A stretch of DNA of 63,087 nt from CAXMNX01 sp964194845 (GCA_964194845.1 CAXMNX010000094.1:1-63087); one strand, 5' to 3'; positions 1-9,050 are shown, numbered from the stretch's first letter. The notes: generated from the letters alone by a model not told the origin. Numbers and translations: made by a program.

Positions 1-383
1 ACGATGCCGTAGGCCATGACTTGCCAGCGGCTGGCACCCGTAGCCTTGATCGCCTCGACTTGCGTTTCGTCGATCTCTTCAATGGCCTCGTAAAGAAGTT
101 TGGCACAGAAGCCGATTGAGCGGATGGCGATGGCGATCAGACCGGCGAATACGCCGGGGCCGATAATTTTGACCAGCAGCAGCGCCCCGATAAGCGAATT
201 GATCGAGCGGCTGGAGACGATTATCAGGAGAGCAATTGGTCTGACGAACAGGGCCGACGGGGTGGTGTTTCGTGCCGCCAGAAATGCCACCGGAACGGCC
301 ATCATCAGTGCCGGCAGGGCATTGCGCAGCAATGTCCCGAGAGGGAGACGACGATGCTCTGCGGTTGGCTCTGATCCGCCTGG
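1..383 (-). pseudogene. phnE: Phosphonate ABC transporter permease PhnE, 5'-truncated and cut by the window edge
   Basis: Read on the minus strand, this frame encodes a typical PhnE core: GTLLRNALPA, then VAFLAARNTTPS, then SRSINSLIGALLLVKIIGPG and RSIGFCAKLLYEAIEEID, then VEAIKATGASRWQVMAYG, which is the EAA-type coupling loop of ABC permeases. PhnE is the inner-membrane channel of the PhnCDE phosphonate importer. The frame closes at a TAG (384-386), and no ATG lies between that stop and the conserved region. The usual N-terminal segment with the first membrane helix is not found in any frame up to 570. A TTG at 332 would give only a shortened protein. The gene is therefore probably a 5'-deleted remnant; the 3' end lies outside the window. 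Confidence 0.7.
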
Positions 384-568
384 CTAAACAATGCGGTCGC
401 TACGGCAGCCGGGTCTCAGGCCAAGTGGTCATAACCTTCAGCAAAATAGACATTGTTATCAAGTACAAAGCAGGAACAACCAAATTACGCTCCGAAACTG
501 TAAATTGCACTTGAGGCCGTGGCCCGTCATGCCAAACGTGACCTTCGGTTGAAATCGGCCAATTCGCC

Positions 569-922
569 TTACGAGTAAACCAGCATGACAATCGCGCCTT
601 CCTCGCTGCCGGCGGTGTGCATCACACCCGGCGCGCGAATGGCAAAATCGCCTGCGCGATAGGTGGTCTCTCCGTCATAGAACGAACCCTCGACGACATA
701 GATCTGTTCGGTCTCGTCATGGGCGTGGGACGACGCCGTCGCGCCGGGTTCGATCCGCATCAGCCAGGTCCGCTCTCCGGTAGCGGGGTCTTCAAAAAGC
801 GGTTTGATCAGAAAGCCGTCCGTGCCGCTCTCCTGCCACTGCGAACCGCCGGTTCGGGCCACCAACGTTCCGCCTTTCGGTCGTGGCAGGGCCGTCGCCT
901 CACTCTGAATAATCTCATCCAT
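569..922 (-). CDS. Small single-domain cupin protein
   Basis: This 117-residue protein has one cupin barrel. Cupin motif 1 reads HAHDETEQIYVVEG, and motif 2 is the stretch around YRAGDFAIRAPGVMHTAG; the two motif-1 histidines, the glutamate and the motif-2 histidine could bind a metal. The sequence resembles ChrR-type or enzyme-associated cupins that sense or bind small ligands, but no substrate can be named. I chose the ATG at 922 because GGAG stands about nine bases before it; an upstream TTG at 964 in the same frame lacks a comparable site. It stands alone between the phnE remnant and a 388-base gap, so its neighbours give no functional clue. Confidence 0.75.
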   Translation of the reverse strand: MDEIIQSEATALPRPKGGTLVARTGGSQWQESGTDGFLIKPLFEDPATGERTWLMRIEPGATASSHAHDETEQIYVVEGSFYDGETTYRAGDFAIRAPGVMHTAGSEEGAIVMLVYS

Positions 923-964
923 GGCAGGTGTCTCCGATGCGCCGTTCGGTCGGGCGATGCCCAA

Positions 965-1352
965 CTCAATTCAGAATATATGGGTGAATAATCGCAACTC
1001 AGCTACATTTTTGGTCAGAAAGCCTGGTCGGCGGCATCTGTTCCAGGTGTTTAACCCCAAGATTATATGACGGAATGGCTGGCAGTGCGATGATCGACAC
1101 GATGATGTTCATCGGAATTGTCATTGGTTGGACACGATGCGCATCCCCTGCACTTGCTGCCGACAGGCTGAGCAATATTGAAACCGCCATTGGTGCAGAC
1201 TGACCTGCTGCCCGAACATCGAGCCACCTGATCTGGCGGATCATGGCCCGATGGTGAATAGTCGCAGCCAAGTTCGCCAACCCATTGCATTTGTGCAAAA
1301 GCTTCTGGATGAGAGCACCCAACGCCGCGCTGCCACCTTAGGGACCAATGAA
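965..1352. other. Gene-poor interval between the cupin gene and the acyl-CoA dehydrogenase gene
   Basis: Diverging genes flank this stretch, so it should hold both promoters. I see no clear -35/-10 pair or operator. A 42-codon frame on the + strand (1075-1203) has a hydrophobic run followed by ASPALAAD, like a signal peptide with cleavage site, and then stops; it has no convincing ribosome site and could be the remnant of an exported protein. With the truncated phnE just to the left, the interval looks like the scar of a deletion. Confidence 0.4.
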
Positions 1353-2561
1353 ATGCCTGACGACGCCACCAACGCACCAAACCTTGCCGCCTTCACCTGG
1401 GATGATCCGTTCCTTTTGGAAAACCAACTGAGCGAAGACGAACGAATGCTTCGCGATGCCGCCGCGTCCTTCGCGCAGGATCGGTTGGCAAACCGCGTGC
1501 AGAAGGCCTACGCCGAGGAGATCGTCGACCCCGGCGTGTTCGCTGAAATGGGCGAAGCGGGCCTTCTGGGCACCACCATCCCCGAGGAATACGGCGGGCT
1601 TGGCGCGGGCTATGTCACCTACGGCCTTGTCGCGCGGGAAATCGAGCGAGTCGATTCCGGTTATCGCTCGATGATGTCGGTGCAATCGTCGCTGGTGATG
1701 TATCCCATCCATGTTTACGGAAGCGAAGCCCAGCGCCAGAAATACTTGCCGAAACTTGCCACAGGTGAAATCATCGGCTGCTTTGGTCTGACCGAACCCG
1801 ACGCAGGCTCGGACCCCGGCGGCATGAAGACGACGGCCAGGAAATCCGATGGCGGTTACGTCCTGAACGGGTCGAAAATGTGGATCTCGAACAGCCCGAT
1901 TGCCGATGTCTTCGTCATCTGGGCAAAGTCCGACGCCCACGGCGGCAAGATCCGGGGTTTCGTGCTGGACAAAGGCATGACCGGACTAAGTGCGCCCAAG
2001 ATCGCCGGCAAGCAAAGCCTTCGCGCCAGCGTCACGGGCGAGATCGTGCTGAAGGACGTGGAAGTGGGCGAAACGGCACTTCTGCCCGGTGTCGAGGGTC
2101 TGAAAGGCCCGTTCGGTTGCCTGAACCGCGCGCGCTTTGGCATCGCCTGGGGCGTGATGGGTGCCGCCGAGTTTTGTTGGCACGCAGCGCGGCAATATGG
2201 GCTGGACCGAAAGCAATTCGGCAAACCCATCGCCGGAACTCAACTGTTCCAGAAAAAACTCGCCGATATGCAAACCGAGATCACGCTGGGCCTTCAGGCC
2301 GCACTTCGTGTCGGACGGCTGATGGACGAAGGCACTGCAGCGCCTGAGATGATTTCGCTGATCAAGCGCAACAACTGCGGCAAGGCGCTGGACGTCGCGC
2401 GCATGGCCCGCGACATGCACGGCGGCAACGGTATTTCCGAGGAATTTCAGGTCATCCGCCACATGATGAACCTTGAGACTGTGAACACTTACGAGGGTAC
2501 CCACGATATCCACGCGCTGATCCTTGGGCGCGCGCAGACCGGGCTTCAGGCTTTTTTCTAA
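1353..2561 (+). CDS. gcdH: Acyl-CoA dehydrogenase of the glutaryl-CoA dehydrogenase type
   Basis: This 402-residue flavoprotein has the full acyl-CoA dehydrogenase fold. The signature CFGLTEPDAGSDPGGM lies in the middle domain, RKQFGKPIAGTQLFQKKLAD in the C-terminal domain, and the catalytic base is Glu381 in NTYEGTHDIHAL. Glutaryl-CoA dehydrogenases oxidise and decarboxylate glutaryl-CoA to crotonyl-CoA; their substrate-carboxylate-binding arginine sits in a GYRS motif, present here as SGYRSMMSVQSSL (Arg105). The ATG at 1353 follows a TTAGGGA stretch at normal spacing and fits the family N-terminus (TWDDPF); longer in-frame starts back to 1251 look non-homologous. The next gene begins nine bases after the stop, suggesting one transcript with the E1 and acyltransferase genes. 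Confidence 0.88.
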   Translation: MPDDATNAPNLAAFTWDDPFLLENQLSEDERMLRDAAASFAQDRLANRVQKAYAEEIVDPGVFAEMGEAGLLGTTIPEEYGGLGAGYVTYGLVAREIERVDSGYRSMMSVQSSLVMYPIHVYGSEAQRQKYLPKLATGEIIGCFGLTEPDAGSDPGGMKTTARKSDGGYVLNGSKMWISNSPIADVFVIWAKSDAHGGKIRGFVLDKGMTGLSAPKIAGKQSLRASVTGEIVLKDVEVGETALLPGVEGLKGPFGCLNRARFGIAWGVMGAAEFCWHAARQYGLDRKQFGKPIAGTQLFQKKLADMQTEITLGLQAALRVGRLMDEGTAAPEMISLIKRNNCGKALDVARMARDMHGGNGISEEFQVIRHMMNLETVNTYEGTHDIHALILGRAQTGLQAFF

Positions 2562-2570
2562 GGACACGAC

Positions 2571-4754
2571 ATGGACCGCGCGGCTGTCGTTCACGAGGCG
2601 TTTCTGAAACGTCTGACCACCGGGATGCTCCCCAATGGCGCGGCGCCTTCGGGGCCGCTTTCGCCGGAAATGGCGGTGGCGATATTTCGCGCCCAGTGCC
2701 TTAGCCGCAACCTCGACCGCACATCGCGCAAGATGCAGGCGGCGGGGCAAGGGTATTACACCATCGGCTCGTCAGGCCACGAAGGCATGGCCGCCGTTGC
2801 CGCCGCCTTGCGCCCCGACGACATGGCGTTCCTGCACTATCGCGACGGGGCGTTTCAGACGATGCGTTCGAGCCAGGTTCCGGGTGTGACCCCCGCGTGG
2901 GACATGCTTTTAAGCTTTGCGACGGCCACCGAGGATCCATTATCCGGCGGGCGGCACAAGGTTCTGGGGTCAAGGCGGATGATGATCCCGCCGCAGACCT
3001 CGACCATCGCCAGCCATCTGCCCAAGGCCGTCGGTGCCGCCTACTCCATCGGGCTGGCGCGCAGGCATCCGCCCGAGCACCAGTGCCTGAAAGACGACGG
3101 CATCGTCATGTGCGCATTCGGCGATGCTTCGTCGAACCATTCCACCGCGCAGGGCGCGATCAACACGGCCTGCTGGTCGTCCTACCAGGCCGTCCCGCTT
3201 CCACTGCTTTTTATCTGCGAAGACAACGAGATAGGGATTTCCGTTCGCACGCCTCACGGCTGGGTGAATGCCAACTTTTCCAACAAGCCCGGCCTGAAAT
3301 ACTTTCACGCCAACGGGCTCGATTTTTTTGACACTTACCGCGCGGCGACCGAGGCTTCGGAATACGTCCGCACCCGCAAAAAACCCGCGTTCCTGCATCT
3401 CTCCATGGTTCGGCTTTTTGGTCACGCGGGATCGGATATTCAGCAATCGTACCTGCCCAAGCAGGTGTTCGAAGCCTGGGAGGCTGACGACCCGTTGCTA
3501 CACTCCGCCCGCCTGTTGATTGAAGCGGGCGTCCTGAACGCCGAAGATGTAAAGGCGATCTACCTGGACAACGAAGAGCAATGCACGCGGGTCGCCGCCG
3601 AGGTCGTGACCCGCCCTCGTCTGGGAACCGCCAAAGCGGTGATGGCCAGCGTGATCCCACCGCCGCGCCTCTGTGCGCCCACAAACGGTCCCGACGCAGT
3701 TGCCAGGGCGAATTGTTTTGGCGACGACCTGAAGGCGATGGCCCAACCCCAGCCAATGGCGCGACTGATCAACTGGGCGCTTAGCGATCTGATGCTCGAA
3801 CATCGCGAGCTGATCACAATGGGCGAGGACGTGGGGGCGAAAGGCGGGGTATACGGCGTCACGCAAAAGCTGATCGCGCGCTTTGGCCCCGCCCGCGTAA
3901 TCGACACCCTTCTCGACGAACAATCCATTCTTGGGCTGGCCATCGGCATGGCGCACAACGGTTTTGTGCCGATCCCCGAGATCCAGTTCCTCGCTTACCT
4001 GCATAACGCCGAAGACCAGATACGGGGCGAGGCGGCCACTCTGCCGTTCTTTTCGGGCGGACAATTCACTAACCCAATGGTCGTGCGCATCGCTGGGCTT
4101 GGATACCAGAAGGGATTTGGCGGGCATTTCCACAATGACAATTCGCTTAGCGTCCTGCGCGACATCCCCGGCATCGTTCTTGCGGTGCCTTCGCGCGGCG
4201 ACGACGCGGCTGAGATGCTGCGGACGTCCGTTCGCCTGGCGCGCGAAGAGAGCCGCGTCGTCGTTTTCGTCGAACCGATTGCGCTTTATCCGATGCGCGA
4301 TCTTCACACCGCGAAGGACGGTGGCTGGATGCACACCTATCCCGCACCCGACCGCCGGATCGCTTTCGGAGAGGTCGGCGTGACCGGCGACGGCCCGCTG
4401 GCCATCCTGACCTACGGCAACGGGCATTACCTCACTCAGCAGGCCGCCCCAATTTTGCAGGATCGCGGCATCGACACCCGGATCATCGACATCCGCTGGC
4501 TGGCCCCGCTGCCCGAGGACGCAATTATCGCTGCACTAGAAGGTGCCTCAAGCGTGCTGATCGTCGATGAATGCCGCCGTTCCGGCAATGTGTCCGAAGC
4601 ACTGATGACCCTGATCGCCGATAAAACCACCCTGCCAGTCGCCCGCGAAGTGGCCGAGGACAGCTTCATCGCCACCGGCCCGGCCTATGCCGCGACAATG
4701 CCGTCGCAGGCCAGCATCGTGGCTGCGGCAGAAGCGCTGGTGCGCGCGCCATGA
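2571..4754 (+). CDS. Fused alpha/beta thiamine-diphosphate dehydrogenase E1 (branched-chain 2-oxoacid type)
   Basis: This 727-residue protein joins E1-alpha (about 1-360) and E1-beta (about 395-727), which are normally separate subunits of 2-oxoacid dehydrogenase complexes. The alpha half has the ThDP/Mg motif beginning GDASSN (184-189), with EDNEIGIS further on, and the phosphorylation-loop region FGHAGSDIQQSY. The beta half has GEDVGAKGGVYGVT, the LLDEQSILGLAIGMA region and VLIVDECRRSGN near the end. E1 decarboxylates a 2-oxoacid and passes the acyl group to lipoyl-E2. No E2 or E3 gene is nearby, so it must borrow them or use another acceptor. Neighbours are gcdH upstream (9-nt gap) and an acyltransferase downstream (4-nt ATGA overlap). 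The true 2-oxoacid substrate cannot be read from the sequence. Confidence 0.85.
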   Translation: MDRAAVVHEAFLKRLTTGMLPNGAAPSGPLSPEMAVAIFRAQCLSRNLDRTSRKMQAAGQGYYTIGSSGHEGMAAVAAALRPDDMAFLHYRDGAFQTMRSSQVPGVTPAWDMLLSFATATEDPLSGGRHKVLGSRRMMIPPQTSTIASHLPKAVGAAYSIGLARRHPPEHQCLKDDGIVMCAFGDASSNHSTAQGAINTACWSSYQAVPLPLLFICEDNEIGISVRTPHGWVNANFSNKPGLKYFHANGLDFFDTYRAATEASEYVRTRKKPAFLHLSMVRLFGHAGSDIQQSYLPKQVFEAWEADDPLLHSARLLIEAGVLNAEDVKAIYLDNEEQCTRVAAEVVTRPRLGTAKAVMASVIPPPRLCAPTNGPDAVARANCFGDDLKAMAQPQPMARLINWALSDLMLEHRELITMGEDVGAKGGVYGVTQKLIARFGPARVIDTLLDEQSILGLAIGMAHNGFVPIPEIQFLAYLHNAEDQIRGEAATLPFFSGGQFTNPMVVRIAGLGYQKGFGGHFHNDNSLSVLRDIPGIVLAVPSRGDDAAEMLRTSVRLAREESRVVVFVEPIALYPMRDLHTAKDGGWMHTYPAPDRRIAFGEVGVTGDGPLAILTYGNGHYLTQQAAPILQDRGIDTRIIDIRWLAPLPEDAIIAALEGASSVLIVDECRRSGNVSEALMTLIADKTTLPVAREVAEDSFIATGPAYAATMPSQASIVAAAEALVRAP

Positions 4755-5785
4755 AACAAACCGCCGTTATCGTCGCGCCGGGACGCGGCACCTATAACAA
4801 AGCCGAACTGGGATACCTGGCCCGATACCACGCCGAAAGCGCCGATCAAATTGCGCGCTTCGACGATTTCCGGGCGAACGCGGGTCAACCGACACTCAGC
4901 CACCTCGACGGTGCAACCCGGTTCTCTGCCAAAACGCACACACGCGGCGACAATGCCTCGGCGCTTATCTACGCCTGCGCCTATCTGGATTTCCTGTCCA
5001 TCAACCGCGAGAAAATCGACATTATCGGCATCACCGGCAATTCTATGGGGTGGTATACCGCCCTTGCCTGCGCCGGGGCGCTTGATGATGTAACCGGCCT
5101 GAACGTGGCCAACACCATGGGCACGCTCATGCAGCAAAGCATGATCGGCGGGCAGCTCATTTACCCGTTCACAGATGAAAACTGGGTCGAAATCCCCGGA
5201 CGCCGCGCCGAGGTTGAAGCCAAAATGGCGGAAATTACCGCCCGCGACGGTCACCATCTTGCGCTGTCGATTGATCTTGGCGGGATGTTGGTGCTGGCGG
5301 GCAATGCGCAAGGGCTGAGTGCATTCGAAGCGGAAATGCCACAAGTTCAGGGCCGTTTCCCGATGCGCCTGCCCAACCACGCGGGTTTTCACACATCGTT
5401 GCAGGAACCAGTTGCAAAGCAGGGTCAGGCGGCTTTGCCGGTCTCCCTCTTTGCCCAACCGCGCATCACCATGATCGACGGTCGCGGCGGCCTCTGGCAC
5501 CCGTTCGCGACCGAGCTTGAGGCGCTGCGGGATTACACCCTCGGCCATCAAGTCGTTGAACCCTACGACTTTACCCATGCCATCACAGTCGCTGCGCGAG
5601 AGTTGATGCCGGATATTTTCATTGTCCTTGGCCCCGGCAACACGCTCGGCGGCGCGGTGGCCGGGTCGCTGGTGCGCTGTAATTGGCGGGGTTGGTCCAG
5701 CAAGGCCGATTTCCAAGCCGCGCAAAAGACCGGGCCGCGCCTTTTGTCGATGGGGTTGGAAGAGCAAAGGCAACCGGTCGTCTGA
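4751..5785 (+). CDS. FabD-like (malonyltransferase-fold) acyltransferase
   Basis: This 344-residue protein has the FabD/acyltransferase fold. The nucleophile elbow is GITGNSMGWY (Ser98), and the partner histidine is in NHAGFHTS (His214). FabD enzymes move malonyl from CoA to acyl carrier protein and hold the free carboxylate with an arginine just after the elbow (RGxxMQ). Here the matching stretch is TMGTLMQ, with Met in place of Arg, so a carboxylated acyl group is not the obvious substrate. No ACP or ketosynthase gene is near. The start overlaps the E1 stop by 4 nt, so the two genes are probably translationally coupled. I infer that it transfers an acyl group made by the E1 or used by the dehydrogenase; malonyl transfer remains possible. 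Confidence 0.72.
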   Translation: MKQTAVIVAPGRGTYNKAELGYLARYHAESADQIARFDDFRANAGQPTLSHLDGATRFSAKTHTRGDNASALIYACAYLDFLSINREKIDIIGITGNSMGWYTALACAGALDDVTGLNVANTMGTLMQQSMIGGQLIYPFTDENWVEIPGRRAEVEAKMAEITARDGHHLALSIDLGGMLVLAGNAQGLSAFEAEMPQVQGRFPMRLPNHAGFHTSLQEPVAKQGQAALPVSLFAQPRITMIDGRGGLWHPFATELEALRDYTLGHQVVEPYDFTHAITVAARELMPDIFIVLGPGNTLGGAVAGSLVRCNWRGWSSKADFQAAQKTGPRLLSMGLEEQRQPVV

Positions 5786-5875
5786 AACCGCCGATCATTC
5801 TTCGAAACCGGACGTCAAACGCTGATCACCGTCAGAAACTAGGCAGGGCGACGCCCGGTGTGCTAGCTGATCATT

Positions 5876-6607
5876 ATGCGAACATTATACGACGAAATCG
5901 GCGTCGATTATTCCGACCTTAGAAAACCCGACATCCGGATTGAAAAGACGATCCGAAACGCACTGGGCTGCGCAAACTCTGTCTTGAATGTTGGCGCTGG
6001 AACAGGTGCATACGAACCGGCTGACAAGTCAGTCACAGCCATCGAGCCTTCGAGCGAGATGATCCGGCAGCGCAGCGCCTCGGCGGCTCCGGTTATTCAG
6101 GGTCATGCAGAAGACCTGCCCTTCGACGATGACACATTTGACGCGTCCATGGCGATCCTGACGGTCCACCATTGGGCTGACAAAAAGCAGGGCCTTAGCG
6201 AGATGCGTCGTGTGACGCGAGGCCAGGTCATAATCCTGACATTCGATCCATCGCATCGGGGGTTTTGGCTGGCGGATTACATACCGGAGCTTGTGGCATT
6301 GGACGAAGTGCAAATGCCAGCGATGGCGGATTACGCGGCGTGGCTCGGGTCAGCAGAGATCTCGGTCGTTCCAATTCCGCACGACTGTACGGATGGTTTC
6401 CTGTGTGCCTATTGGAGACGACCGGCGGCATACCTCGATCCTAAAGTTCGGTCCGCCATATCTTCTTTCTGGGCGATAAGTGACGTTTCGGAAGGGTTGA
6501 ATGAACTTGGCCGCGACCTGGACACCGGCGCATGGGCTGAGCGTTATTCTGACCTTCTGAACCATGATGAAGCTGATTTCGGCTACCGCCTTGTCACCAC
6601 GAAATAG
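5876..6607 (+). CDS. Class I SAM-dependent methyltransferase
   Basis: This 243-residue protein has the class I methyltransferase pattern: motif I VLNVGAGTGAYEP (about 37-49), an acidic end to strand 2 (TAIEPSSEM), DLPFDDDTFDASMAILTVHHW as motif II/post-II, and a motif III region (EMRRVTRGQVIIL). It belongs to the broad Methyltransf_11 (UbiE-like) group; the methyl acceptor cannot be deduced. It follows the acyltransferase gene by 90 nt on the same strand and converges with map. No good ribosome-binding site precedes the ATG, so the start is less certain than the fold. Confidence 0.75.
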   Translation: MRTLYDEIGVDYSDLRKPDIRIEKTIRNALGCANSVLNVGAGTGAYEPADKSVTAIEPSSEMIRQRSASAAPVIQGHAEDLPFDDDTFDASMAILTVHHWADKKQGLSEMRRVTRGQVIILTFDPSHRGFWLADYIPELVALDEVQMPAMADYAAWLGSAEISVVPIPHDCTDGFLCAYWRRPAAYLDPKVRSAISSFWAISDVSEGLNELGRDLDTGAWAERYSDLLNHDEADFGYRLVTTK

Positions 6608-6673
6608 CCGGTCACGATGTCCGGTGCTTCTGCTTGCAGCAATAGGCTCAGTTCTGCCCAACGTCCTTCACGC

Positions 6674-7567
6674 TCACCCCCACGTCGGATGAAACTTCCC
6701 ACCCGGCGAAAGCGTGAACAGCTCGCAACCATCCTCAGTCACCCCGACCGAATGCTCAAACTGCGCTGACAGCGATTTGTCGCGCGTCACTGCTGTCCAG
6801 TCATCCGCCAGCACCTTGGTCTCGGGTCGGCCAAGGTTCACCATCGGCTCGATAGTGAAAAACATCCCCGGCTCGAGCGTGGCCCCGGTGCCCGGTCGGC
6901 CAAAGTGCAGAACGTTGGGTGGCGCGTGAAACACACGGCCCAGCCCGTGACCGCAGAAATCGCGCACAACCGACATCCGGTTGCCTTCAACGTGCGCCTG
7001 AATGGCGTGGCCGATGTCGCCGAATGTATTGCCGGGCTTCACCGCCTCGATACCCTCGAAAAGTGCGTCGTGCGTGACCTGGATTAATCGTTCCGCCCGA
7101 CGCACGAGCTTGCCCGCGACATACATCCGGCTGGTATCGCCATACCAGCCATCGACAATCACCGTGACATCAACGTTCAGAATGTCGCCGTCTTTCAGCC
7201 GCTTATCGCCCGGAATACCGTGGCAAACCACGTGGTTGACGCTGATGCAACTTGCGTGCTGATAGCCTTTGTAACCAATCGTCGCCGATGTGGCCCCAGC
7301 CTCGTCCACCATGGCCGTGATGGCGGCATCGATGCTGCCGGTTGTGGCACCGACAAAGACCAGCGGCGCAATATCGTCAAGGATGCGCGCGGCAAGCTCG
7401 CCCGCCCGGCGCATACCGGCGAAGTCTTCCGTCTCGAAGATGCGAATGCCGTCTTTCGTAAGGCGGCCTTGCCTGCGGTCGTCCAAGTTATTCAGGTACC
7501 CTGCCATGTCGGCCCGATATAAGTTGTCGGACCCGAAAGTGCCAGTCGCTGAAAGGGAAATCCTCAT
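6674..7567 (-). CDS. map: Type I methionine aminopeptidase
   Basis: Map removes the initiator methionine from new proteins in the cytoplasm. The full catalytic core is present: HASCISVNHVVCHGIPGD, metal ligands in LNVDVTVIVDGWYGDTSRM (two aspartates), the histidine in CGHGLGR, EPMVNLG and the last glutamate in SAQFEHSVGV. The ATG at 7567 overlaps the sfsA stop as ATGA and gives 297 residues; the second Met at 7507 gives 277 residues, closer to the usual Rhodobacterales N-terminus, and may be the real start. The first 20 residues look unconserved. The overlap implies cotranscription with sfsA. Confidence 0.93.
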   Translation of the reverse strand: MRISLSATGTFGSDNLYRADMAGYLNNLDDRRQGRLTKDGIRIFETEDFAGMRRAGELAARILDDIAPLVFVGATTGSIDAAITAMVDEAGATSATIGYKGYQHASCISVNHVVCHGIPGDKRLKDGDILNVDVTVIVDGWYGDTSRMYVAGKLVRRAERLIQVTHDALFEGIEAVKPGNTFGDIGHAIQAHVEGNRMSVVRDFCGHGLGRVFHAPPNVLHFGRPGTGATLEPGMFFTIEPMVNLGRPETKVLADDWTAVTRDKSLSAQFEHSVGVTEDGCELFTLSPGGKFHPTWG

Positions 7568-8271
7568 TCCTCAATCGGTAGCGCTGCGCCAAATTCGACC
7601 CCGCCGGTTGTAATCTCAGTTCCATAGCAAATCGCTTCGACCCCCGCCGCGCGCGCGTGGGTGTAGGCGTCGGCGTAGCCCGGGTCGAGATCGGGCGCGA
7701 GTTTGAACCGCGCGCAGTCGGTTCGCTGCACCAGATAAAGCATGACCGCCCGGTGACCCAGCGCGACCATCGATGCCAACTCGCCCAAATGCCGCGCCCC
7801 GCGCAGGGTGACGCAATCGGGGAACTCGGCCAGATCGCGCGAGCGCCTAAGATGCACGTTTTTCACCTCGACATAGACGTCCGGACGCCCCTGCGAAGTC
7901 AGAAGAAAATCGACCCGGCTTTTCTCGCCATAGGGAACTTCGGCCCTGACATTTGAGTATTCGGCAAAGTCCTGAACAAAACCACTCCGCAGCGCCTCGC
8001 CCACAACTCTGTTCGGCACCATCGTGTCGATCCCCGCCAGATGGTCGCCAGCCAATTCAACCAGCCGCCAGCCGTATTTCAGCTTCTTTTTAGGATCATC
8101 ATTCGGCTCCAGCCAGATGCGCATCCCGGACTCCGCCAGCCCAAGCATCGCGCCGGGGTTCGGGCAATGCGCGGTCACCTCTTCGCCGGTTGCTTCGATC
8201 ACGGCGTCCGCCAGAAAACGTTTGTAGCGGCGCAGAAGTCGCGCGGGCACCAGAGGGGTTGGAAATCGCAT
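7564..8271 (-). CDS. sfsA: DNA/RNA nuclease SfsA (sugar fermentation stimulation protein family)
   Basis: This 235-residue protein begins MRFPTPLVPARLLRRYKRF and carries the family motifs HCPNPGAMLGL, MVPNRVVGEAL, RVDFLLTS and VEVKNVHLRR, the last two resembling a PD-(D/E)xK nuclease core. SfsA was first tied to maltose metabolism in E. coli and has a nuclease-like fold; its cellular role is not settled. The ATG at 8271 gives the standard family length; the frame extends further upstream but with non-homologous sequence. It overlaps map by 4 nt and is divergent from the CinA-like gene, with about 47 nt for both promoters. Confidence 0.9.
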   Translation of the reverse strand: MRFPTPLVPARLLRRYKRFLADAVIEATGEEVTAHCPNPGAMLGLAESGMRIWLEPNDDPKKKLKYGWRLVELAGDHLAGIDTMVPNRVVGEALRSGFVQDFAEYSNVRAEVPYGEKSRVDFLLTSQGRPDVYVEVKNVHLRRSRDLAEFPDCVTLRGARHLGELASMVALGHRAVMLYLVQRTDCARFKLAPDLDPGYADAYTHARAAGVEAICYGTEITTGGVEFGAALPIEE

Positions 8272-8318
8272 GTCGGCGGGCCTATACCCGCAAAAGCGAT
8301 GAGACAAGGAAAGGCGAT

Positions 8319-9050
8319 ATGGGCAATCCAGGCGCTGCAATGCTGGTGATCGGCGACGAGATCCTTTCGGGTCGGACCCGTGACGCCAATATGCACCATC
8401 TGGCGGGCGAACTGGCCGCCGCGGGGATTGATCTGAGAGAGGTTCGCGTCGTCGCCGACGACCGCGCCGCGATCATCGACGCGGTGCGCGCGCTCTCGGC
8501 CGCCTACGACCACCTGTTCACATCCGGCGGCATTGGTCCCACGCATGACGACATAACAGCCGATTGCATCGCCAAAGCCTTTCACACAACGATCGACATC
8601 CGCGCCGACGCGCGCGCAATCCTTGAAGCACATTACGACCGCCAGAAAACCACGCTGAACGCCGCGCGCCTCAGAATGGCGCGCATTCCTGAAGGTGCGG
8701 CACTGATCGACAACCCTGTTTCGGCAGCACCCGGCTTCACGCTCGGCAATGTTCATGTCCTGGCGGGCGTTCCAAGCGTCTTTCAGGCCATGGTAGCCTC
8801 TGTTCTTCCAACGCTGACCGGCGGCCAGCCGATCACCTCGTCAAGTCTCAGGATCGAGCGTGCCGAAGGCGACATCGCCGGGCCACTGGCGGATATTGCC
8901 CAGCGCCACAGCCACCTGAGCTTCGGGTCCTATCCATTTCACCTGGATGGAATTTATGGCACCAACATCGTCGTGCGTGGAAGCGACCCCACCGCCGTCA
9001 ACGCCGCAATATCAGCGCTGCAAGACACATTCCCGGATGCCGTAAAGTGA
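8319..9050 (+). CDS. CinA-like molybdopterin-binding-fold protein
   Basis: This 243-residue protein has only the MoCF_biosynth (MogA/CinA N-terminal) domain. It opens with AAMLVIGDEILSGRTRDAN and has FTSGGIGPTHDDITADCIAKA, followed by the CinA spacer region (LRMARIPEGAALIDNP, VHVLAGVPSVFQAM). Full CinA proteins add a C-terminal nicotinamide-nucleotide amidase, which is absent here; similar stand-alone proteins often act as ADP-ribose pyrophosphatases or remain uncharacterised. AAGGA lies eight bases before the ATG at 8319. The stop overlaps the start of the acetyltransferase gene (GTGA), suggesting coupling. Confidence 0.82.
   Translation: MGNPGAAMLVIGDEILSGRTRDANMHHLAGELAAAGIDLREVRVVADDRAAIIDAVRALSAAYDHLFTSGGIGPTHDDITADCIAKAFHTTIDIRADARAILEAHYDRQKTTLNAARLRMARIPEGAALIDNPVSAAPGFTLGNVHVLAGVPSVFQAMVASVLPTLTGGQPITSSSLRIERAEGDIAGPLADIAQRHSHLSFGSYPFHLDGIYGTNIVVRGSDPTAVNAAISALQDTFPDAVK

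Noticed and set aside
1075..1203. 42-codon frame with a signal-peptide-like sequence
   Set aside because: No ribosome site and nothing after the putative cleavage site; at most a gene remnant, noted in the interval entry.
1986..2750. Long minus-strand open frame under gcdH
   Set aside because: Shadow of the dehydrogenase gene; composition typical of antisense frames in GC-rich DNA.
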